Source: Chitinophagaceae bacterium
GTDB lineage: Bacteria; Bacteroidota; Bacteroidia; Chitinophagales; Chitinophagaceae
Assembly: GCA_947451935.1 (NCBI GenBank)
Contig: CANGBH010000014.1
Span: 1-47,309, forward strand
Length of the DNA: 47,309 nucleotides
Direction: 5' to 3'
In this document: positions 41,289-47,309 of the stretch, in pieces
How the letters are laid out: each line of letters starts with the position of its first letter
Numbering within the stretch: the first letter of the stretch is position 1
Notes under the pieces: generated by a model
Told to the model about the DNA's origin: nothing
The model's input: only the letters and a program-made list of their open reading frames with translations
The model's database searches: none
Position numbers and translations under genes: made by a program

Positions 41289-42368
41289 TTAGGCCCCGGC
41301 AGATTCTTTAGCGGCATTTGCCACAGCAACAGCACGAATGGTATCAGAGGCAAAGGACAAAAATGCTTCTTTTGTAACAAGATCATCGCCGATCATTGCA
41401 GGCATCCCTTTATCTCCACCTTCTCGTATGCTTTGTACAATAGGAATTTGTCCGAGGAAATTTAGATCAAATTGATCGGCCAAGTTTTTCCCTCCATCCT
41501 TTCCAAATATGTAATACTTATTCTCCGGCAATTCAGCAGGGGTAAACCAAGCCATGTTTTCTACTAGACCAATGATGGGCACTTTAATCTGTGCCTGTCC
41601 AAACATCGCTATAGCCTTCTTTGCATCTAATAAAGCAACATCCTGTGGAGTAGTGACAACGATTGCTCCTGTAACGGGTATGGTTTGCACTAAAGTCAAA
41701 TGAATATCTCCAGTGCCAGGTGGCATGTCAATCACTAAATAATCAAGCTCACCCCAATGAACATCTGTTACAAACTGCTTGATGGCACTGCTTGCCATGG
41801 GACCTCTCCAAACAACGGCACTCTTTTCGTCAACCAATAGTCCGATGCTGATTAATTTGATGCCATGACTTTCTAATGGAACAATTTTGTCCTTTCCATC
41901 AATATCCATCATTAGTGGCCGTTGTCCTCGAACACCGAACATAATCGGAATACTTGGGCCATAAATATCAGCATCCATTAACCCGACCGAAGCCCCTTTT
42001 TGTGCTAAGGCTAAAGCAAGATTTGAAGCGACAGTTGACTTTCCAACACCGCCTTTACCGCTAATCACGGTGATGATGTTTTTCACTCCAGGTAAGACTG
42101 ACTGTCCATCCGCCCTCAATGAAGTAGTATTGGAGGTAAATTTAACGTCTACATCCAAATCACTGCCTACATGCTCAATAATTGCCTTTATACAATCCCG
42201 CTTAATTAATTCCTTCATTGGACAGGCAGGAGTGGTTAAAACAACCGTAAACGAGACATTTTTGCCATCAATATGAATATCCTTCACCATATTGAGGGTT
42301 ACGAGGTCTTTTTTCAAGTCAGGCTCCTGCACGGTACTCAACGCCTTCAAAATATCTTCTGTATGCAT
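41289..42368 (-). CDS. mrp: Mrp/NBP35-type P-loop ATPase with MIP18 domain
   Basis: 359 residues. An N-terminal MIP18/DUF59 domain (about 1-85, with the reactive Cys in TTPACPMKELI) precedes the deviant Walker A GKGGVGKST at residues 104-112. DADIYGPSIPIMFG, VIDMPPGTGD and VTTPQDVALLDAKKA follow, all typical of Mrp/ApbC, an iron-sulfur carrier. The usual C-terminal CxxC that bridges the cluster between subunits is absent: where others read CPxC, this reads AWFTPAELPENKYYIFG. It has a perfect -7 box 31 bases upstream, overlapping the divergent promoter of the next gene. Confidence 0.93.
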   Translation of the reverse strand: MHTEDILKALSTVQEPDLKKDLVTLNMVKDIHIDGKNVSFTVVLTTPACPMKELIKRDCIKAIIEHVGSDLDVDVKFTSNTTSLRADGQSVLPGVKNIITVISGKGGVGKSTVASNLALALAQKGASVGLMDADIYGPSIPIMFGVRGQRPLMMDIDGKDKIVPLESHGIKLISIGLLVDEKSAVVWRGPMASSAIKQFVTDVHWGELDYLVIDMPPGTGDIHLTLVQTIPVTGAIVVTTPQDVALLDAKKAIAMFGQAQIKVPIIGLVENMAWFTPAELPENKYYIFGKDGGKNLADQFDLNFLGQIPIVQSIREGGDKGMPAMIGDDLVTKEAFLSFASDTIRAVAVANAAKESAGA

Positions 42369-42399
42369 AAGTATGATTTGTTAAAAAATGTAAGAACTG

Positions 42400-42407
42400 C
42401 AAAAATA
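42400..42407 (-). promoter_or_regulatory. -7 box of mrp
   Basis: TATTTTTG on the minus strand, 31 bases before the mrp ATG. No -33 TTG is seen at the usual distance. It lies close to the divergent promoter at 42424-42453. Confidence 0.5.
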
Positions 42408-42423
42408 ACCATTCATATCCGAC

Positions 42424-42453
42424 TTTGTTTATCGAAAAGATGCACTTAATTTG
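42424..42453 (+). promoter_or_regulatory. Promoter of the carboxypeptidase-regulatory-domain gene
   Basis: TTTG at 42424-42427, an 18-base spacer and TTAATTTG at 42446-42453 (one mismatch from TAnnTTTG). ATG codons follow at 42461 and 42470. Confidence 0.5.
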
Positions 42454-42469
42454 TGCAAGAATGCATCTG

Positions 42470-43108
42470 ATGAAAAAATTAGCCCTTTTTATACTTATCC
42501 TATCAGCCATAAAGCCTTTTTCTGCTCAAGCTCAGTTTGAGAATTTCAAAGACTCTGTTGTTCAATTATACGGTGTGGTAATGACGGCAGATAGCCTACA
42601 AGGCCTTCCAGCAGTGAGTATTATCGTAAAAGGGACCGGAAGAGGAACACTCACAAACAATCAAGGGGTTTTCTCGATTGTTGCTTTAAAAGGGGACAAT
42701 ATTGAATTCAGTTGCATTGGGTTTAAGAACAAAATCACGCTCATACCAACAGATTTAGTAGGAAACCAATTTAGCATCATTCAGTTGATGATTAACGATA
42801 CCACCTACTTACCCGCAGCCATCATCAAACCAAGGCCATCAAGGGAGCAATTTGAACGTGATTTCGTGAATACAGACGTACCTGATGATAATATTGAATT
42901 GGCCAGGAAAAACACGGATATGGCTACACGACGCATTCTCATGCGATCACTTCCAAGAGATGGAAAAGAATCAGTGAATTTGACGCTGGCCAAGAATGCT
43001 CAAAAATATTATTATACAGGACAAGCACCACCAATGAACATTTTCAATCCATTTGCATGGGGCGAGTTCATTCGTTCTTGGAAACGAGGTGACTATAAAA
43101 GAAAATAG
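42470..43108 (+). CDS. Exported protein with carboxypeptidase-regulatory-like domain
   Basis: 212 residues from the ATG at 42470; 42461 adds three residues. The signal peptide KKLALFILILSAIKPFSAQAQ is followed by a CarboxypepD_reg-like domain (about 30-115): YGVVMTADSLQGLPAVSIIVKGTGRGTLTNNQGVFSI and the SCIGFK strand. The C-terminal 100 residues are basic and unrecognised. In Bacteroidota this domain is common in TonB receptors and surface proteins; here it is alone. It is divergent from mrp. Confidence 0.8.
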   Translation: MKKLALFILILSAIKPFSAQAQFENFKDSVVQLYGVVMTADSLQGLPAVSIIVKGTGRGTLTNNQGVFSIVALKGDNIEFSCIGFKNKITLIPTDLVGNQFSIIQLMINDTTYLPAAIIKPRPSREQFERDFVNTDVPDDNIELARKNTDMATRRILMRSLPRDGKESVNLTLAKNAQKYYYTGQAPPMNIFNPFAWGEFIRSWKRGDYKRK

Positions 43109-43143
43109 GCTTCAGTAACTCAAGACTATTTCTTACGTAAAAA

Positions 43144-44547
43144 TTAATCAAATATCTTTCCTGCGTTTAAAATGTTATTGGGATCAAATACCTTTTTGAT
43201 TTCTTTCATGATGCGAATTTGCGTTTCATTGAATATGATATCCATGTAGCCCTTTTGAATCAATCCTACGCCATGCTCTCCACTTATTGTTCCACCAAGG
43301 TTCTTAACAATCAAAAAGAGCTCTCTAAGTATAGAAGTCATTTCGGTATCACCATGGCTATTCACTGTTCCAGGCTTATGTATTCGAATGTGCAGATTTC
43401 CATCTCCTGCATGTCCATAACAAGCAACTTCAAAATCATGCTTCTTCCCTAATTCTTTCACGCCCCTTATCAACGCCGGCAATTCAGCACGAGGAACTAC
43501 GGTATCTTCTTCAATAGTATATCCAGACAATTTCACTGCCTCTGCAACACGTCTCCTTAATTTCCACAACTCATTTTTTTGTTGTGCATCTTCTGCGAAA
43601 TAAATTTCACCACAATCAAATTGAGTGAGTACTTCACTGATTGATTCCATTTCAGCCATCAAGGTCTCAAGATGATTACCATCTACTTCAATAATGAGAT
43701 GAGCTTCTGTTTCATCTGTAACAGGTACTGCTGAAGAATCAACAAATTTGCTAACTATTTGCAACGCGTTTAGTTCAACCAACTCCATGGCAGATGGTGT
43801 AAAGCCTGCCCTAAATATAGCGCTCACGGCTGCTCCAGCCTTTTCTAAAGAGTTGAATGGAACCAACATCAACAAATCAAATGTTGGATGCGGAATTAAT
43901 TTCAACACTATTTTAGTTACAACAGCTAGCGTGCCTTCACTTCCAATAACCAAATGGGTCAGATTATACCCCGTTGAATTCTTCAACACATTACATCCTG
44001 TCCACATTACTTCACCAGTGGGCAAAACGACTTCTAAATTCAATACATAATCCCTTACTACGCCATATTTTACGGCCTTCGGGCCACCACTATTCTCTGC
44101 AATATTTCCACCAATGAAACAGGAACCACGACTGCTCGGATCAGGTGGATAAAACAGACCTTTTTCTTTTACTGCATTTTGAAGTACTTCTGTTATTACG
44201 CCAGGCTCAGTTGTGACCTGCAAATTTTGTTCATCAATGTCAAGAATAGCATTCATCCGATCTGTAGAAAGAAGTACACCCCCTAAATGCGGCAATGCAC
44301 CTCCACTGAGTCCCGTGCCTGCACCCCTTGGGGTAACCGGTATTAAGTGCTCATTACAAATCCTCATAATCCGACTAATTTCATCTGTAGTGCGCGGTCG
44401 AAGTACCACTTGAGGAAGAAATAGCAAATGCTCTGTTTCATCATGTCCGTGCTTTTCCAACGACTCAGCATCGGTCAGTACAAATTCTTCACCGAGTATT
44501 GATTTAAACTCCTGATACACTTCAAAGGGAATTGGCTTCTGTGCCAT
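43144..44547 (-). CDS. FAD-binding oxidase (GlcD/D-lactate dehydrogenase-like)
   Basis: 467 residues. The FAD-binding PCMH domain has VTPRGAGTGLSGGALP, PPDPSSRGSCFIGGNIAENSGG and LVIGSEGTLAVVTKIVLKL. The C-terminal FAD-oxidase domain has GHAGDGNLHIRI and GTISGEHGVGLIQKGYM, with conserved His residues for metal and substrate. It oxidises a 2-hydroxy acid such as glycolate or D-lactate to the keto acid; which one is not clear. No GlcE/GlcF-type partner is adjacent. Confidence 0.93.
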   Translation of the reverse strand: MAQKPIPFEVYQEFKSILGEEFVLTDAESLEKHGHDETEHLLFLPQVVLRPRTTDEISRIMRICNEHLIPVTPRGAGTGLSGGALPHLGGVLLSTDRMNAILDIDEQNLQVTTEPGVITEVLQNAVKEKGLFYPPDPSSRGSCFIGGNIAENSGGPKAVKYGVVRDYVLNLEVVLPTGEVMWTGCNVLKNSTGYNLTHLVIGSEGTLAVVTKIVLKLIPHPTFDLLMLVPFNSLEKAGAAVSAIFRAGFTPSAMELVELNALQIVSKFVDSSAVPVTDETEAHLIIEVDGNHLETLMAEMESISEVLTQFDCGEIYFAEDAQQKNELWKLRRRVAEAVKLSGYTIEEDTVVPRAELPALIRGVKELGKKHDFEVACYGHAGDGNLHIRIHKPGTVNSHGDTEMTSILRELFLIVKNLGGTISGEHGVGLIQKGYMDIIFNETQIRIMKEIKKVFDPNNILNAGKIFD

Positions 44548-44628
44548 GACTAGAATTATTTTTACAAACTTCGCCTTTTGTAATCAGCTAATGAAATTAA
44601 AGTTTGGATAGAAGGACGGTAGCACGAA

Positions 44629-45687
44629 TTAAAAACTTGGACAAAAGCTTTGACGTCGATCGCCATTGTAATTACTATACATACCATCATATTGTAATGA
44701 AAGTTCTGTTGCACCTTGACTTCCATTAAAGTATTTCAACGGAGATGATGTTACGTCATAACTAAACATGAATTTAAAACTTCGCCACTGGTATCCCACC
44801 ATAGGAATGAATGCTTCATTAGGTCTAAAATAGACTCCAGCGATCAATTGATGTTCTCCTTTCTCTTTTATATTATAATTCAGGTGAATACCTCCAACAA
44901 ATTCAGCTGACTTTGCTTGGCTAGTATAATAAATGGATGGAGAAAGAATAATACGATCATTGATCTTAATCATGGCATCAGCAAAAAATATGGACCTCGG
45001 CTTTATCTGATTATCATGACCACTTGAATCTAAAAAGAATGACTCAGTAGGTTTATTCAGATGATGTAAACTGAAACCGCCATGCACATAAATATTATCC
45101 GTAGGGAACATAGCATAGTTTAAGCCTGCTTGCATATCAAAATAACCAATAGAAGAACTCGACAAATATTGTATACCATCCGATCTAGAGCCATCGAAAA
45201 ACTGCCCGTTCCATTGACTATTGAAAGTAAGCTTTGTCAAATCAATTTGTTTACTGGCATATCCCAAATTAAATCCAGCAGACAGTAATCCTGTATTGCC
45301 TAACATCTGATGATACGCTATAGAACTATACACTTTGGTAGATCGTAAATTTCCACTTCCTGCAACATCTTGTAAAATTAAGCCTCCTAACCCTAACCAT
45401 CCGCCAGGTATACGATCGCGCCACACTTGCGCATCACCCCAAATGCTATTCGTCTTATAGGGAACTGGGATGCTAGTCCATTGACTTCTGACATTTGCGC
45501 CAATCCTAAAATCAGAGCTTGGAATAAAGCCTGTATTAGCAGGATTTGTTGAAAGAGGTGAATTGAAAAACTGTGAGAAATGTAAATCTTGCGAGTAGGC
45601 AACATCAACCAACATCATCACAGACAATATTGCTGTAATAATTAGCTTATGCTTAACTGGCATGTTTATATTTACCCTTTTACTCAT
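44629..45687 (-). CDS. Type IX secretion outer-membrane protein, PorP/SprF family (second copy)
   Basis: 352 residues. The signal region KLIITAILSVMMLVDVAYSQ precedes the family hallmark QDLHFSQFFNSPLSTNPANTGF, nearly identical to the first copy. The protein ends CPSF, as the first ends CPKF. ATG 45687 is used; ATG 45663 (MPVKHKL) is an alternative just before the signal core. It begins six bases after the stop of the PKD/type B protein, so the pair is probably cotranscribed. Confidence 0.92.
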   Translation of the reverse strand: MSKRVNINMPVKHKLIITAILSVMMLVDVAYSQDLHFSQFFNSPLSTNPANTGFIPSSDFRIGANVRSQWTSIPVPYKTNSIWGDAQVWRDRIPGGWLGLGGLILQDVAGSGNLRSTKVYSSIAYHQMLGNTGLLSAGFNLGYASKQIDLTKLTFNSQWNGQFFDGSRSDGIQYLSSSSIGYFDMQAGLNYAMFPTDNIYVHGGFSLHHLNKPTESFFLDSSGHDNQIKPRSIFFADAMIKINDRIILSPSIYYTSQAKSAEFVGGIHLNYNIKEKGEHQLIAGVYFRPNEAFIPMVGYQWRSFKFMFSYDVTSSPLKYFNGSQGATELSLQYDGMYSNYNGDRRQSFCPSF

Positions 45688-45693
45688 TATTTT

Positions 45694-47309
45694 TTATCGT
45701 ATCAACGTTATGTCGCCTTTCTTCGAAACTTGTGTTCCATCACTAAACATGACTTGCAATGTATATGCATAGGCATCCATTGGCTGAAGTACCCCTTTAT
45801 ACATTCCATCCCATCCATAGCTTGGAGATGAAGAAGCAAAGACCAATTGACCCCATCGATTATATATTCTAAAATCCATTTTTGCGATGCCAAATCCTTG
45901 AACCTTAACTGTTCTATTTATGCCTTCACTATTCGGTATAAAAGCATTAGGTACATCCACAATCGATCTAATCAGTGCCGCAACCGGCTTGCAAAGGGTA
46001 TCTACACAACCAAAATCATTATAGGCTAATAAACACACATTAAACGTATCGGTTCGTTGGAAAAGATGTATTGGATTAGCTAATGCCGACGTATCAAAAT
46101 CACCAAAATCCCAACTATAGCGTGTTGCATTTTGTGAAAAATTCAAAAATTGTACTGCAGTGTTTTCCACTGGAGGATTTGGCGAAAATGTAAAGTTTGC
46201 TAAAGGACCTTGCTTGACAGAAATCGTGTCTTTGTATACATCTGTAACGTTACATGTAGTAATATCCGTTGCAGTCAAGGTAACGGTATAATCTCCTGGA
46301 GCATTATATGGATGAGCAGGAGGTGTTATCCCAACATACTGTCCTGATCCATCTCCAAAATTCCATGCAAAAATTTGCCCTGCTACACTCGTATTTTTAA
46401 AGACTGCGTTGTAAGGTGAACACCCAACTTGAGGAGTTGTAAATAATGCTTTTACATTAGGAGAGAGATAAATAGGAATATCAATAACATCAAATGCATT
46501 GCAATAGGCTGTGTCATTCAAATACAACTTAGCTTTATAACTACCTACTGCTGGATAAGTATGCAATGGTGGATCCTGTACACCTGTTTTTAATAATGGC
46601 GAATTATCTCCAAAATCCCAAACGAATGAAGTATCAGAAAAAACTCCCCCAGATGGTGGAATTGATGCATTACTAAATGCCACTTGAAGTCCGTCACAAG
46701 GCGGAACCTTCCCCCCCGATGCCGATAAAATGGCTTTATCAGTCCGAACTCGTATAGTTACATAAGAAGTATCCCTTGGTATACACCTACTATTATCAAT
46801 TGAAATAAGCCTTGCCTTAAAATCTCCTGGAAAAGTGTAAGTATGTCTTAAGGAAGGATTTACAACAATCGAATCTGGTGATCCATCTCCAAAATTCCAT
46901 TCATATGTTTTACCTAAACCGATACTATCTGTAAAATCTACCGTTAAAGGAAGGCAGCCCGCTGTGTCGTGTGCAATACCACCAATGGCAGTTTTTGCAC
47001 CAGCTTTCACGCCATCGAATTCAAAATTGATTTTAAAGGCAGCAAGATTACATTCACCTGCACTTCCAGTTCCAAGTGAACCATTAGCAGGGCCAACAAC
47101 ACCACGAGTAATGAGCAAAGGACTTTTGATAGGATCATTCGAACAAGCATTGCTTCCACCGCAATTAGCACATACAGCTTGGTAAATAGCCCCTTTATTA
47201 TCAAAACGTGAGGTGCCTCCATCAACATGATCGCCTTCACCACCTTGTTGACCAAAAAAAGATCCATACAATTGTGCAGTGGCATCTTTTTTCATCACAA
47301 AGAAATAAA
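45694..47309 (-). CDS. PKD-repeat protein with T9SS type B sorting domain (5' end missing)
   Basis: At least 538 residues are in the window, and the frame stays open to base 47309, so the N-terminus is outside. The visible start (VMKKDATAQLYGSFFGQQ, DHVDGGTSRFDNKGAIYQAV) is the repeat type often found before PKD domains in gliding proteins. Four PKD-like repeats follow (YEWNFGDGSPD, FVWDFGDNSPL, FAWNFGDGSGQ, YSWDFGDFDTS). The end (VPNAFIPNSEGINRTVKV ... IYNRWGQLVF ... GDITLIR) is the type B sorting domain. Probably a surface adhesin exported with the adjacent PorP/SprF. Confidence 0.9.
   Translation of the reverse strand, partial: YFFVMKKDATAQLYGSFFGQQGGEGDHVDGGTSRFDNKGAIYQAVCANCGGSNACSNDPIKSPLLITRGVVGPANGSLGTGSAGECNLAAFKINFEFDGVKAGAKTAIGGIAHDTAGCLPLTVDFTDSIGLGKTYEWNFGDGSPDSIVVNPSLRHTYTFPGDFKARLISIDNSRCIPRDTSYVTIRVRTDKAILSASGGKVPPCDGLQVAFSNASIPPSGGVFSDTSFVWDFGDNSPLLKTGVQDPPLHTYPAVGSYKAKLYLNDTAYCNAFDVIDIPIYLSPNVKALFTTPQVGCSPYNAVFKNTSVAGQIFAWNFGDGSGQYVGITPPAHPYNAPGDYTVTLTATDITTCNVTDVYKDTISVKQGPLANFTFSPNPPVENTAVQFLNFSQNATRYSWDFGDFDTSALANPIHLFQRTDTFNVCLLAYNDFGCVDTLCKPVAALIRSIVDVPNAFIPNSEGINRTVKVQGFGIAKMDFRIYNRWGQLVFASSSPSYGWDGMYKGVLQPMDAYAYTLQVMFSDGTQVSKKGDITLIR

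Noticed and set aside
42425-42469. Upstream TTG start of the carboxypeptidase-regulatory-domain gene
   Set aside because: It would lie inside the promoter (-33 TTTG at 42424-42427), and the signal peptide starts at the ATG at 42470.
43100-43140. Imperfect AAATAG/CTATTT hairpin between the regulatory-domain gene and the FAD oxidase
   Set aside because: Short, with a mismatch and a nine-base loop, and not followed by a T tract.
1-47309. tRNA, rRNA, insertion sequence, prophage or defence island
   Set aside because: No tRNA-like cloverleaf, transposase, integrase, terminal inverted repeats or cas/restriction genes were seen, and all gaps are under 300 bases.

Overview
The window looks like a compact, AT-rich chromosomal segment of a Bacteroidota bacterium, probably Cytophagales-like although the order is inferred only. 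Four things point to the phylum. Many genes are preceded by the phylum-specific -7 box TAnnTTTG. There are two PorP/SprF genes, each paired with a very large PKD-repeat protein that ends in a type IX secretion (T9SS) type B sorting domain. Menaquinone is made by the futalosine route (mqnB-mqnD). Shine-Dalgarno sequences are nearly absent. I see no rRNA, tRNA, insertion sequence, prophage or CRISPR array. No intergenic gap exceeds 300 bases; the largest is the 220-base repeat-bearing gap at 33230-33449.

Layout. 1-1195 (minus): two tandem 6-pyruvoyl-tetrahydropterin-synthase-type genes and the start of folE (pterin/queuosine precursor metabolism). 1341-2836 (plus): mqnB-mqnD. 2837-4588 (minus): deoxynucleoside kinase and trpS. 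4722-6353 (plus): gatC, an orphan MacB-type ABC ATPase and a PduO-type cobalamin adenosyltransferase. 6346-7011 (minus): lolD. 7161-7424 (plus): a small DUF2795 gene with a strong promoter and a terminator. 7425-10261 (minus): SemiSWEET, fabI and recN. 10408-14411 (plus): a Na+/solute symporter, an O-methyltransferase, a LysM glucosaminidase and hpt. 14421-16154 (minus): the grpE-dnaJ chaperone operon. 16344-17513 (plus): an RlmI-like methyltransferase ending in a strong terminator. 17584-25161 (minus): a peroxiredoxin, PorP/SprF with its ~1700-residue adhesin-like partner, and a DUF695 protein. 25224-27077 (plus): Nif3 and a zinc-ribbon coiled-coil protein. 27113-28783 (minus): YigZ and ribD. 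28838-29764 (plus): prmC. 29771-34670 (minus): exbB-exbD, pepT, fmt, a heptad inverted repeat and a NamZ-type exo-muramidase. 34820-35248 (plus): a SlyD-like FKBP. 35252-36196 (minus): a stand-alone RlmK-like methyltransferase. 36285-37738 (plus): pirin and a rhodanese-thioredoxin lipoprotein. 37735-41211: an M1 peptidase and HupE/UreJ-like membrane protein (minus), divergent from a DUF6702 protein (plus). 41289-42368 (minus): Mrp. 42470-43108 (plus): a carboxypeptidase-regulatory-domain protein. 43144-44547 (minus): a GlcD-type oxidase. 44629-47309 (minus): the second PorP/SprF and PKD/type B pair, cut by the window edge.

Most genes are housekeeping: translation, cofactors, envelope and stress. 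The surface-secretion theme appears twice and probably supplies T9SS-exported adhesins or gliding proteins with their dedicated outer-membrane PorP/SprF partners. The most unusual observations are: a recurring TAnnTTTG-N4-ATG arrangement that implies leaderless mRNAs for at least four genes; a 7-base-period (GTTAGNN) inverted repeat upstream of fmt; a terminator hairpin whose loop is the stop codon of the convergent gene; convergent gene ends that touch or overlap; an Mrp ATPase without its usual CxxC motif; and a compact HupE-like/M1 peptidase/DUF6702 cluster that may be an uncharacterised envelope module.
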